Assembly (NCBI GenBank): GCA_002238505.1
Contig: MPMM01000001.1
Span: 1-64,000 of the forward strand
Direction: 5' to 3'
Length of the DNA stretch: 64,000 nucleotides
DNA from: SAR202 cluster bacterium bin22
GTDB taxonomy: Bacteria; Chloroflexota; Dehalococcoidia; Lucifugimonadales; UBA3495
Shown here: positions 1 through 8,104 of the stretch, one piece after another
How positions within the stretch are numbered: position 1 is the first letter of the stretch
Layout: each line of letters starts with the position of its first letter
Notes under the pieces: model-generated
The model's input: only the letters and a program-made list of their open reading frames with translations
Databases searched by the model: none
What the model was told of the DNA's origin: nothing
Translations under genes and position numbers: made by a program

Positions 1-307
1 GTGCTAGACGTTGCCTGGTCCTTTTCCTCCCAATATAAATTAATCCCGCCCAAATTCGGGCGGGGTTCGTGCTTGACCATTTGAGGGCGAACTTTCGCCC
101 ATACCATACTATTGATTGCATGTCAAAATTACCTGCCCCCAGAACGAAACGCGGCCAAACCCGCTTGTTATTTGACGCTTCGATTGAATAAGACTAAACT
201 GTAGCCAAGCTTACTCGGCGCAAGCCCCCGCCGACATGGACTGTGGTTATCCGAGGTTTCCGAGTGGGGCCGCATACCTCTAACTAGCGTGTCAGGAGGT
301 AAACCCT
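1..307. other. Non-coding leader region with two inverted repeats
   Basis: No convincing gene is seen. Two short inverted repeats stand out: CCCGCCC (45-51) with GGGCGGG (58-64), and GGGCGAA (85-91) with TTCGCCC (94-100). The first could be the terminator of a gene lying left of the window, but no clear T-run follows it on the plus strand. The rest is the promoter and 5' UTR of the flavin monooxygenase at 308. Confidence 0.5.
172..200 (+). promoter_or_regulatory. Sigma70-type promoter for flavin monooxygenase
   Basis: TTGACG (172-177) and TAAACT (195-200) are separated by 17 bp. The only downstream gene is the monooxygenase at 308, which would have a 5' UTR of about 100 nt ending in AGGAGGT. 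Confidence 0.55.
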
Positions 308-1378
308 ATGGACTTTGGAATCTTTCTGGACTTCCCAACCGGCGGCGGCGCCCACGAGGACGCCTTCCGCGATTCCTTTGAATTGGTGGACCTGGCCGAC
401 GAGCTTGGTCTGGATACGGTCTGGCTCGGTGAAACCCACTTTACGCCGGAACGCGCCGTCCATTCGGCCCAGATGGTCATCGCCAGCGCGATAGCCTCCA
501 GGACTAAGCGGCTGCGGGTTGGTTCCGCCGTTCACGTCCTGCCCCTCGTGCACCCCCTGCGTATCGCCGAAGAGGCCGCCACGGTTGACCAGATTAGCCA
601 GGGCCGCTTCGAGTTTGGTGTCGGCCGCAGCGGCAACATGCGCGCCTACGACACCATGGGCATTGACTACATGGAGAGCAAGGACCGGTTCCAGGAAGCG
701 CTGGAGATTATCCTCCAGGCCTTTACCGGCGAGACTTTTTCCTATGAGGGCAAGTACAACAACATCACCAACGCCCGCCTGACACCCAGGCCCTTCACCA
801 AGCCGCACCCCAAGGTTCGCATCGCCTCCAGCGGCGAAGAAAGCTTTGAGCGGGTTGGACGCCTGGGATTCCCCATTTTCTTGTCCATGCGCGGCATGGA
901 TGTCAACGAGTTGGAAGTTAACCTGAAGCATTACCACGAGGCGTGGAAGAAAGCCGGTCACGAGGGCGAAAGCGGGGACATCTCTGTCCGCTTCCCCATG
1001 TATGTCGCGCCCACCGAGGAGGATGCCTTGGAAGAGCCCCGGGAGTCCATCGAAAGTTACTTCCGGCGCATGCGTGAGCGTTTCCAGCAGGGCCGCTTCG
1101 AGGAAGCCTTGGCGGATGTCACTGGCGGTCAGGACTTGATAGAAGTCCGCCGCGCGCGGCTGGAACGGCTGGAGTCCATTTCCTACCAGGAGATTCTGGA
1201 TACCAAGGTCATAGTCGGCAGCCCCGACCAGGTTATCGACAAGCTCCACCAGTACCGCGAAAGGCTGGGCATAACCGGGTTCACTGCTGAACTCAACCCC
1301 GGCAATCTTCTGCCCAAGGAAGCCGTTCAGCGCAGCCTGAAGCTGATAACCCAGGAAGTAATGCCCGCCTTCAAGTAA
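308..1378 (+). CDS. LLM class flavin-dependent oxidoreductase
   Basis: A 356-residue single-domain TIM-barrel enzyme of the bacterial luciferase-like monooxygenase family. The N-terminus (MDFGIFLDFPTGGG), the strand carrying WLGETHF, and the phrase GRFEFGVGRSGN near residue 100 are typical flavin-binding features. Such enzymes use FMNH2 or F420H2, usually with O2, to oxygenate or reduce small organics; the substrate cannot be read from sequence. The ATG sits 7 nt after a strong AGGAGGT. The gene is monocistronic: it has its own promoter and a terminator shared with the convergent ABC operon. It is one of six family members in this window. The long minus-strand ORF across it (321 aa) is a shadow. 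Confidence 0.9.
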   Translation: MDFGIFLDFPTGGGAHEDAFRDSFELVDLADELGLDTVWLGETHFTPERAVHSAQMVIASAIASRTKRLRVGSAVHVLPLVHPLRIAEEAATVDQISQGRFEFGVGRSGNMRAYDTMGIDYMESKDRFQEALEIILQAFTGETFSYEGKYNNITNARLTPRPFTKPHPKVRIASSGEESFERVGRLGFPIFLSMRGMDVNELEVNLKHYHEAWKKAGHEGESGDISVRFPMYVAPTEEDALEEPRESIESYFRRMRERFQQGRFEEALADVTGGQDLIEVRRARLERLESISYQEILDTKVIVGSPDQVIDKLHQYRERLGITGFTAELNPGNLLPKEAVQRSLKLITQEVMPAFK

Positions 1379-1409
1379 GGCTTCCCGCCTCAGCGCGCCT
1401 CAATAGAAC

Positions 1410-1440
1410 GGGGACGGGAGAAAATCCCGTCCCCTCTCTT
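1410..1440. terminator. Bidirectional intrinsic terminator
   Basis: A perfect 10-bp stem, GGGGACGGGA / TCCCGTCCCC (1410-1419, 1425-1434), with a GAAAA loop, followed by TCTCTT on the plus strand. It lies between the convergent monooxygenase (+) and ABC permease (-). Confidence 0.8.
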
Positions 1441-1461
1441 GTCCGTTAGCAGGGTCCCTGT

Positions 1462-2367
1462 TTACACGTTCCGCAGCTTGGGGTCCAGCTTGTCGCGCAG
1501 CCAGTCTCCCAGCAGGTTCATTGACAGCACCGTCATCAGAATGGCCATCCCCGGGAAGAACGCCACCCACCAGGCGCGGACTATCAGGTCCCGCCCGTCG
1601 GCCACCATCAGCCCCCACGCCGGAGTGGGCCGGGGTATGCCCACTCCCAGGAAGCTCAACCCCGCTTCCAGCAGGATAACCTGCCCCACCTCCAGCGTAG
1701 CCAGTACTATGATGGTGTTGACCACGTTGGGGAATATATGGCGGACGATGATCCTTCCGCTGGACGCTCCAGCCACCCTGGCCTTGGCGACAAAGTCCTG
1801 GTTCTTCAAGGACAGGGTCTCCCCCCGCACCAGCCTGGCATACCTCACCCATAACACCAGGGCAATGACGATGATAACCGTATGGAACCCCGGGCCCAGT
1901 ACCCCCACCAGCACCAGGGCCAGCAGCACCGCCTGAATGGAGAGCTTGATGTCCACCAGCCTCATGATGATGTGATCGACCCACCCGCCGTAATAGCCGG
2001 CGATCAGGCCCAGGGTGGTTCCCACAAACCCGCCGGTAAGTATTGACACGCCAGCCACTATCAGCGATACCCTGGCTCCGTGAATCACCCGGCTGGCAAT
2101 GTCGTAGCCAACCTTGTCGGTCCCTAACGGATGGTCCCACGAACCGCCTTCCTGCCACACCGGGGGCATCAGACGCTCGGTTACACGCCCTTCCAGCGGG
2201 TCCTGCAGCCAGGTGTCGGTGATCACGGGCGCAAAGATCCCGGGCAGCGCCAGCACAAGAACCAGCACTGCCATCGGAAAGATGGGGTATCGTCGGGCGG
2301 TCGCCCAGATTCTGGACAGTCTTCCGCTCCGACGTACCGGAATGGCAATTTCATCAATTGCTGCCAT
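1462..2367 (-). CDS. ABC transporter permease, DppC/OppC type
   Basis: A 301-residue inner-membrane permease of the peptide/nickel/opine (Dpp/Opp) importer family. It has an N-terminal membrane segment, a periplasmic stretch containing [10 protein letters not shown] and [15 protein letters not shown], and the cytoplasmic EAA-type loop around [19 protein letters not shown] that docks the ATPase. The [17 protein letters not shown] segment is diagnostic of the DppC branch. It is the last gene of a minus-strand operon: SBP (3497-5242), DppB-like permease (2418-3353), then this gene 50 nt downstream. No ATPase gene accompanies the operon. Its closest relative in the window is the permease at 36890, which shares the [10 protein letters not shown] insertion. 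Confidence 0.92.
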   Translation of the reverse strand: MAAIDEIAIPVRRSGRLSRIWATARRYPIFPMAVLVLVLALPGIFAPVITDTWLQDPLEGRVTERLMPPVWQEGGSWDHPLGTDKVGYDIASRVIHGARVSLIVAGVSILTGGFVGTTLGLIAGYYGGWVDHIIMRLVDIKLSIQAVLLALVLVGVLGPGFHTVIIVIALVLWVRYARLVRGETLSLKNQDFVAKARVAGASSGRIIVRHIFPNVVNTIIVLATLEVGQVILLEAGLSFLGVGIPRPTPAWGLMVADGRDLIVRAWWVAFFPGMAILMTVLSMNLLGDWLRDKLDPKLRNV

Positions 2368-2417
2368 TAGGCAATCTCCTTGGAACGTAAACCAACGGTC
2401 TTAAGGTCCATCGCCCG

Positions 2418-3353
2418 TTAAGTGAGCCTGATTCGGGGGTCAAGGTAGGCATAAAGAACGTCCACCAGCAGGGCCACGACCACGTAAATGAATGCGAAGA
2501 CAACGACGACGCTCTGTACCACCTGGAAGTCACGGGACCGAATGGCTTCGATGGCCAGCAACCCCACTCCAGGGTAGGCAAACACCGTCTCCGTAATGAC
2601 AGAGCCGGTGATAAGCCCCGCGAACTGTATGCCGAAATAGGTCAACGGGATCAGCGCCGCGTTGCGCAGGCAATGCTTCCAGATGATGATCCACTCCGGC
2701 AGTCCCTTTACCCGGGCCATCTTCACGTATTCCGAATCCAGAACGTCCAGCATGGCGGAACGGCTCAACCTCAGTCCTGCCGCCAGGTTGAAGGCCCCCA
2801 GCGCAAAGGCCGGCAATATCAGGTGGTGGATGCCGTCCCAACCACCATCTCCCTTCCCCGAGGTGGGGAATAAGTCCCAGTGAACGGCCAGAATCCAGAC
2901 CATCATGATGCCCAGCCAGAAGTTGGGCACCGCCTGGCCCAGCAGGGCAAAGATCTTCCCCCCCACATCCCACATCGTGTCCTTCTTGACGGCCGTCAGA
3001 ATCCCCAGGGGCAGCGCCAGCGAAACGCTGACGATCATTGCTACGACTGTCAGCTTGATGGTCGCCGGCATGCGCTGCAGAATCAGTTCTCCCGCTGTCT
3101 TGCCCGGCCACTTCACCGACTCTCCCAAGTTCCCTGTGAATACATTACCAATGTAGATCAGGTACTGGACATGAAGGGGGTCGTCCAGGCGCCAGTAGTC
3201 CCGCAGCCTCTCCACTTCATCAATGGTGGCTTCAGGCGGGAGCATCACATCGGTTGGGTCGCCGGTAGCCCTGGTGAGGGCAAAAATGATTATGCTGATG
3301 GCAAATAGCGTAATGAGTGCGTGAAATCCACGGACGATGATGTATCTCTGCAT
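2418..3353 (-). CDS. ABC transporter permease, DppB/OppB type
   Basis: A 311-residue permease with about six membrane helices. It starts with MQRYIIVRGFHALITLFAIS, the typical DppB first helix, and ends with the family tail YLDPRIRLT. The EAA loop is visible as EYVKMARVKGLPEWII followed by WKHCLRNAALIPL. It pairs with the DppC-type subunit to form the channel for small peptides or other organic solutes delivered by the lipoprotein at 3497-5242. The gene lies 143 nt downstream of the binding protein, with an imperfect stem-loop between them that probably lowers permease expression relative to the binding protein. Confidence 0.92.
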   Translation of the reverse strand: MQRYIIVRGFHALITLFAISIIIFALTRATGDPTDVMLPPEATIDEVERLRDYWRLDDPLHVQYLIYIGNVFTGNLGESVKWPGKTAGELILQRMPATIKLTVVAMIVSVSLALPLGILTAVKKDTMWDVGGKIFALLGQAVPNFWLGIMMVWILAVHWDLFPTSGKGDGGWDGIHHLILPAFALGAFNLAAGLRLSRSAMLDVLDSEYVKMARVKGLPEWIIIWKHCLRNAALIPLTYFGIQFAGLITGSVITETVFAYPGVGLLAIEAIRSRDFQVVQSVVVVFAFIYVVVALLVDVLYAYLDPRIRLT

Positions 3354-3421
3354 GCTGATCTTCCTTCCGGAAGCCCGTCATCGACCTGAGCTGGGTGTCC
3401 CGGCTAAAGTGTTAATTTAAT

Positions 3422-3455
3422 CCCCCTCCTCATCCACAAGGGAGTGAGAAGGGGG
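3422..3455 (-). terminator. Intercistronic stem-loop (attenuator or mRNA stabiliser)
   Basis: CCCCCTCCTCA (3422-3432) and TGAGAAGGGGG (3445-3455) pair with one mismatch. Read on the minus strand the stem follows the binding-protein gene and precedes the permease gene, and is followed by an A/T-rich ATTAAATTAA. Stem-loops in this position commonly let binding proteins outnumber permeases. Confidence 0.5.
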
Positions 3456-3496
3456 AATCTGCCCGCAGAACAATGTTGCCAGTGATGCCTGTTGAG

Positions 3497-5242
3497 CTAA
3501 TTGGTAGCTGGCACCTGGTTATGCCAGTAGTAGCCCCGGTTCAGGTAAACCCAGTCTTCGAGCACTTCGGGATTAACAGTAAAGTTGAACTTGAACCAGA
3601 ACATGGGAATGGTCCAGTGCTGCTCAAACCAGAAGTTTGAAACTTCGCGCCCGATCGCGTCGATCTCTGGCTGGGTCGTCTTGTCCAGGGTTTCCTGGTA
3701 CTTCTCCTCGATGAAGGGGTGAGCGAAGTGGAATCCACTGGTATTGGAGGGAGCCTCCGTCCTTATGCGGTCGTGAATCTTGCGGAAGCTGAACACGTTG
3801 GCATAGACGTTGTGCTGCATCTGCTTTTCGCGTCGCTTCTTGGAGTAGGCCCCGGAGTCCATATCCAGGATGGTGGCTTCTATGCCCACCGGTCCCCAGT
3901 ACTGGGGCATCGCCTCTACAGCAATGGGGGATTCCGGTTCGCCGGAGGTTCGGTAGTTAACGATCTCGACCTTGATCGGATTATCAGGTCCGAAGCCAGC
4001 TTCGGCCAGCAATGCCTTTGCGGCTTCAGGATCGTAACCGTACTCTTCATCCCAGCTGGTATCCCACTCAGGGTTGTAAATGTTGCCGTCCAACACCGGG
4101 TGGCAGCAGGCGGTAACGTGCATCCGCTCGCCTTCTCCCTTGAATATGAACTCATTCAACTCGTCCCGGTTGATGGCCTTGTTCATGGCCTTGCGTACCC
4201 GCACGTCAGACCACGGAGTGGTGGGGTCGAAGTCCGTGTCGCCAGGCATCAGGTACATGCCGCCGAAAAACAGGCTAAGCTGGCTGAACGCCTGCTGGGC
4301 GGGTATGACCTTCATGCCGTTCTCAATGGCAGTCTCCTGCAGGTCGCGGGAGAGGGCGATGGCGTGAATCTCACCTGCCAGTAGTCCGGCCAGCCTGGTG
4401 GATTCCTCACCGATCCACCGGATTTCCATCTCTTCGAATGGTGATTGAATGCGCCAGTGGTCGAAGGGCACCCGCTCGTACACCACGCCCTCACCGAGGT
4501 TGCGCTCAAGGAACTGATAGTAGCTGGTGCTGGCGGGCTTCACCCCATCCAGGTTGTCGTACCCTACCTCGTCCACCTGCTGCTTGCTGAGGGAGAATAA
4601 CTCCAGGCCGGTGGGCAAGTTGGAAACAACGCTGATCATGGGCAGGGAAGCGTTGTTCATGGTGTACTGTACGGTGTAGTCGTCCACCGCCTCGGCCTGG
4701 GCCATTTCCTTCCAGAAACTGGTGGTGCTGGACTGGCAGTCGGTGTTGGATTTGGCAACGGCCATGTCGACGAAGTCTTGCGCCGTCATTTCGCCATAGC
4801 CGTGGTGGAATTCGACGCCTTGCCTCAACTTGAAGGTCCAGGTCTTTGCATCGGCAGTGGTTTCCCACGACTCGGCCAGCCACGGGTTGAACTCGGCCGT
4901 AACCGGGTCAGCCTCTACGAGGAATTCGACGTAGGGCAAGAACTGGGAGATGATAGGCCTGTTACCACCACAGTGTTGATTGGTCTCTACTTGTATTTCA
5001 CCCTGGGATTCCACGTACCGAACCACTGTAGGCTCTGCCATTTCCTGTTCCATACTGGTGTCGGCGGCAGCGGGTACAGCAGTGGGGGCAGGTTCTGCCT
5101 CTGCTACAGGTTGTTCCTGTGCGGGAGCGGGTTCCGCCGATTCCTCAGGAGCGGCAGCCCCGCAGGCCACAAGCAGGACAAGGACAAATAACATTGTTAC
5201 GAAAAGCAGAGGTCTATAGCTGTATATCCATCGGTTCCACAT
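3497..5242 (-). CDS. ABC substrate-binding lipoprotein, SBP family 5
   Basis: A 581-residue extracellular solute-binding protein (peptide/nickel SBP_bac_5 family). The signal peptide ends in a lipobox (LLVACG, about residues 23-28), so the mature protein is a membrane-anchored lipoprotein. An acidic/proline/alanine linker (about 30-70) follows, then the ligand-binding fold with typical phrases such as WTFKLRQGVEFHHG and VRKAMNKAINRDELNEFIF. The ligand is unknown; family members bind oligopeptides, nickel chelates, glutathione or opines. It is the first gene of its operon, behind a near-consensus promoter and a strong RBS (AAAGGAGGAT). The minus-strand order is SBP, DppB, DppC. Confidence 0.93.
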   Translation of the reverse strand: MWNRWIYSYRPLLFVTMLFVLVLLVACGAAAPEESAEPAPAQEQPVAEAEPAPTAVPAAADTSMEQEMAEPTVVRYVESQGEIQVETNQHCGGNRPIISQFLPYVEFLVEADPVTAEFNPWLAESWETTADAKTWTFKLRQGVEFHHGYGEMTAQDFVDMAVAKSNTDCQSSTTSFWKEMAQAEAVDDYTVQYTMNNASLPMISVVSNLPTGLELFSLSKQQVDEVGYDNLDGVKPASTSYYQFLERNLGEGVVYERVPFDHWRIQSPFEEMEIRWIGEESTRLAGLLAGEIHAIALSRDLQETAIENGMKVIPAQQAFSQLSLFFGGMYLMPGDTDFDPTTPWSDVRVRKAMNKAINRDELNEFIFKGEGERMHVTACCHPVLDGNIYNPEWDTSWDEEYGYDPEAAKALLAEAGFGPDNPIKVEIVNYRTSGEPESPIAVEAMPQYWGPVGIEATILDMDSGAYSKKRREKQMQHNVYANVFSFRKIHDRIRTEAPSNTSGFHFAHPFIEEKYQETLDKTTQPEIDAIGREVSNFWFEQHWTIPMFWFKFNFTVNPEVLEDWVYLNRGYYWHNQVPATN

Positions 5243-5594
5243 AGAGTATCCTCCTTTTATATAGAGGTAGTGGGTACCATATGACTCCTATTAATCGGAA
5301 TATACAACCGCTTTTAAATAGTGTCAACGTATTTTCTAATATTCTTTGCGAATAGTATCAAATCATTGTTTGCATGACGGTTTCAGAGCAAAAACAGTTT
5401 AAAGTTATTTGCAAACGGGAAAGAATCTGTCTTTGGAGTTCTTGGTGCCTCGCTAAGCTATGCTTGCTTCAGTCGTGAGGTTGAAATTGTTGCCCGGCCC
5501 GGGGTGACGGGTTAACATTGGGCCATTGAGGTTATATACCCTCGCGTCGGCTGTAGTCCTATGCCGGGGTTCCAAAGAGTAACAAGGAGAGGTT
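5243..5594. other. Divergent intergenic region
   Basis: An AT-rich spacer of about 350 bp between the minus-strand ABC operon and the plus-strand SDR. It holds the ABC promoter near 5299-5327 and, beside the SDR, an AGGAGAGG Shine-Dalgarno. No ORF with coding character is seen. Confidence 0.6.
5299..5327 (-). promoter_or_regulatory. Promoter of ABC importer operon 1
   Basis: On the minus strand TTGACA (5327-5322) and TATATT (5304-5299) are separated by exactly 17 bp, a near-perfect sigma70 promoter. It lies about 60 nt upstream of the binding-protein start. Confidence 0.75.
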
Positions 5595-6434
5595 ATGCCA
5601 GAAATTCTCGACTCCAAAGCTTCGGGCGCCCGACGTTTTGAAGGACAGGTGGCAGTAATTACCGGCGCCGGTCAAGGTATAGGCGCGGCTACCGCCCGCA
5701 GGCTGGCCCAGGAAGGGGCTGCCGTCGTCATTGGTGACATGGTCGGTGAGTCTTCGCAACGGGTGTGCGACGAACTGAAGGACTTTGGCGCTGAGGCCGC
5801 AGTTTGCCTGGGGGAACTGTCCAAGTGGGAAAATGCCGAACGCCTGATGGCTTTTGCCCAGGAGCAGTTCGGCCAGATAGACGTGCTGGCCAATGTGGCC
5901 GGAGGAACCATCTGGTTCCAGTCCTACCAATACTACACGCCCGACCAGATACAGGCTGAAATAGACAAGAGCTTCTGGACAGCCATGTGGTGTTGCCGAG
6001 CTGTCCTGCCCTACATGATTGAGCAGAAGTCAGGTTCCATAGTCAATGTGGCTACCCACGCGGTGACCGGCGCGTTCCGGGTGCCCTACGCCGCGGCCAA
6101 GGCGGGTCAGATTGGCTTGACCACGTCTTTGTCTCGAGAGGTGGCCGGCTTGGGTATCAGGGTAAACTGCATGGCCCCCAGCGGTACCTTGGCCGAGGAC
6201 CGGGTCACCCCTCGCAACTACGGAATATCCGCCGTTCCCCCGGAATTGCCGCAGGAGGAACTTGACCTGCAGGAGACTTACCGGCAACAGACCCGCCTTT
6301 CCGAAATACCAATGGGCCGGCGTGGTGAAGCGGACGAACAAGCGGCGGCAATTGCTTTCCTTGCTTCCAATGATGCGTCCTATATAACTGGGCAAGTTCT
6401 TGCAGTAGGTGGAGGACAACCGTATCCCTTCTGA
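5595..6434 (+). CDS. SDR family oxidoreductase
   Basis: A 279-residue classical short-chain dehydrogenase/reductase. The Rossmann nucleotide motif TGAGQGIG lies near residue 24, the NNAG-equivalent reads NVAGG, and the catalytic YxxxK is YAAAK in VPYAAAKAG. The usual catalytic serine position (NxSS) reads NVATH, so threonine may replace serine. The C-terminal tail ASYITGQVLAVGGG is typical of the family. It would oxidise an alcohol or reduce a ketone with NAD(P)(H); the substrate is unknown. The start follows AGGAGAGG. A Rieske oxygenase lies 130 nt downstream on the same strand, a pairing seen in ring- or terpenoid-oxidising pathways, but co-transcription is uncertain. Confidence 0.9.
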   Translation: MPEILDSKASGARRFEGQVAVITGAGQGIGAATARRLAQEGAAVVIGDMVGESSQRVCDELKDFGAEAAVCLGELSKWENAERLMAFAQEQFGQIDVLANVAGGTIWFQSYQYYTPDQIQAEIDKSFWTAMWCCRAVLPYMIEQKSGSIVNVATHAVTGAFRVPYAAAKAGQIGLTTSLSREVAGLGIRVNCMAPSGTLAEDRVTPRNYGISAVPPELPQEELDLQETYRQQTRLSEIPMGRRGEADEQAAAIAFLASNDASYITGQVLAVGGGQPYPF

Positions 6435-6563
6435 CATCAACGCTGTCATTGGTGGCCGAATATCCGGCGGCCCCATGCTATAATCGGATTCAATATCGGG
6501 TTTGACGGTAACATATCGCAATGGTTCCCCTGAGCAAAGTCCGTTAGTTTCGGAGGAATTAGA

Positions 6564-8012
6564 ATGGGCCTGAAGCGACTGCTTTTGAAACCTCTCTCCG
6601 GCTACCCAGGCGGTTACAAAGATATGCGGCGTGGCACTCAGGGGTTTGATGAGACGCCGCCCTTCCGAAAACCCGCGGATCCGGACGACCGGCGCAGCCG
6701 CATGCCGACCACAGGATTCAGGGAATACTGGTATCCGGCCTTGCCTGACAAGGACGTCAAGAAGGGCAAGCCGGAAGTGCTGCGGATGCTGGGTACCGAC
6801 GTCGTCTTTTTCCGGGACAACAACGATGAAGTGCAGGCGTTGCTGGACTGGTGTCCCCATCGCTCGGTTTACCTGTCAATGGGCCGCTGTTATTTCCCTG
6901 GCTACGTTACCTGCCCTTACCACGGGGCTACATTTGACGGCGAAGGCAACTGTGTGGCATTCCTGACCGAGGGGCCTGAATCCAAGATGGTGGGCGCCCC
7001 GGGAATGAAGGCTCGCAAATTCCCCACTGCAACCATCAAGGGCCTGGTCTTCGTGTGGATGGGTGATGGCGAACCTGTGGACCCTCAGGAGGACATTCCG
7101 CCGGAAATGTTCGAGGAGCACAACATCCACCGTCCGGTTTTTTCCATGTTCGATTGCAACTGGGTGCTGGTGCTGGAGAATACCATGGATGCTCATAACG
7201 CATTCATGGTGCACCGCAACGCCATTCGAATCCTGAAGAGCCGGCTGGGCGGCCGTCCCAGGACCCCGCTGGGGTACAGAGTGAACCTGGTCAACAACAA
7301 GACCGTCCACTACCAGCCGGGACGGGGCAAGTCCAGCGTGGAACGCTATTACTACGACGAAGATGGCAACATACCCTATCAGATGTATTACCCCGGGGTG
7401 GGTGGCGTCTGGCCCAAGACTAAATGGCGGTTGATGTGGACCTGGATTTTCGACCGGAAGGCGCGAAAGTCGGGACAGGCCCCGGGACGGGTACGACCGC
7501 CGCAGGCCGATTCTCCAGGTGTCAACGAATGGAACGGTACCCGTTTGCCGGGGATGTCTCGCACCGGCGGCAATAACGCCTTCTTCCGCAGCACCCGCTG
7601 GGCCGTCCCTGTCGAAGACAATTTGACCCGCATGGTTTACCTGAACGTGGAACGCTATAGCAAAAAGCCTAACGCAGTCAGGCGGCTGTGGAGTTCGGTC
7701 TCCTGGCCCTACCGCAACTGGGAGTTGAACTTCAACTTCCGCAACCAGGACTATGATGCGGAAAAGTACGTTCAGTACGAACTTCCCGAATACCTGTCTT
7801 CTACCGATTCAGTGGTAGTGGCCATGCGCCGCCTTTTCGTGGAATACAACCGCGATGTGATAAGGCGAAGAGAGCATGAGGAAGAGCTGCCCGAAAAGCT
7901 GGAAGAAACCGTCGCCGAGCAAATGGTTCGCGAGGGCGACGCACGGGTAGCCGAAACATCGGGAGCCTTTGACGTGGACAAACTGCAGGAGGAACTGTTG
8001 CGACGGGTTTAG
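6564..8012 (+). CDS. Rieske [2Fe-2S] aromatic-ring-hydroxylating oxygenase subunit
   Basis: A 482-residue oxygenase alpha-type subunit. The N-terminal Rieske cluster motif is complete: C97-P-H99, 17 residues, then C117-P-Y-H120. The mononuclear iron site is expected in ENTMDAHNAFMVH (about 205-217). It gives D209, H211 and H217, that is D-x-H-x5-H rather than the usual D-x2-H-x4-H. Enzymes of this type use electrons from a separate reductase/ferredoxin to hydroxylate or demethylate aromatic or terpenoid substrates. No reductase gene is adjacent. The ATG is preceded by CGGAGG. The upstream SDR could handle the product. A hairpin terminator follows at 8048. Confidence 0.9.
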   Translation: MGLKRLLLKPLSGYPGGYKDMRRGTQGFDETPPFRKPADPDDRRSRMPTTGFREYWYPALPDKDVKKGKPEVLRMLGTDVVFFRDNNDEVQALLDWCPHRSVYLSMGRCYFPGYVTCPYHGATFDGEGNCVAFLTEGPESKMVGAPGMKARKFPTATIKGLVFVWMGDGEPVDPQEDIPPEMFEEHNIHRPVFSMFDCNWVLVLENTMDAHNAFMVHRNAIRILKSRLGGRPRTPLGYRVNLVNNKTVHYQPGRGKSSVERYYYDEDGNIPYQMYYPGVGGVWPKTKWRLMWTWIFDRKARKSGQAPGRVRPPQADSPGVNEWNGTRLPGMSRTGGNNAFFRSTRWAVPVEDNLTRMVYLNVERYSKKPNAVRRLWSSVSWPYRNWELNFNFRNQDYDAEKYVQYELPEYLSSTDSVVVAMRRLFVEYNRDVIRRREHEEELPEKLEETVAEQMVREGDARVAETSGAFDVDKLQEELLRRV

Positions 8013-8047
8013 CTATTTTGCAGGTAGTCTAACCACCCAAACGTCAG

Positions 8048-8092
8048 ACTTCCCCTTCCCCTTCGGCTTTGCGGTTGAAGGGGAAGTATTTT
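8048..8092 (+). terminator. Intrinsic terminator after Rieske oxygenase
   Basis: A perfect 11-bp inverted repeat, ACTTCCCCTTC (8048-8058) with GAAGGGGAAGT (8077-8087), followed by ATTTT. A shorter alternative stem uses CCCCTTC at 8058-8064. The TTG start proposed in the ORF track at 8069 lies in its loop, which argues for the ATG at 8105. Confidence 0.65.
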
Positions 8093-8104
8093 GAAGGTAT
8101 AAGC

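Noticed and set aside
284-1249. 321-aa minus-strand ORF
   Set aside because: Shadow of the flavin monooxygenase, which has family motifs, RBS and promoter.
6449-6484. TATAAT at 6479 as promoter of the Rieske gene
   Set aside because: A perfect -10 but no -35 at acceptable spacing (TTGGTG is 24 bp away); kept only as a remark.
8069-8104. TTG start giving a 690-aa PLD-ATPase
   Set aside because: Lies in the loop of a terminator hairpin and has no Shine-Dalgarno; ATG 8105 has AAGG at good spacing.
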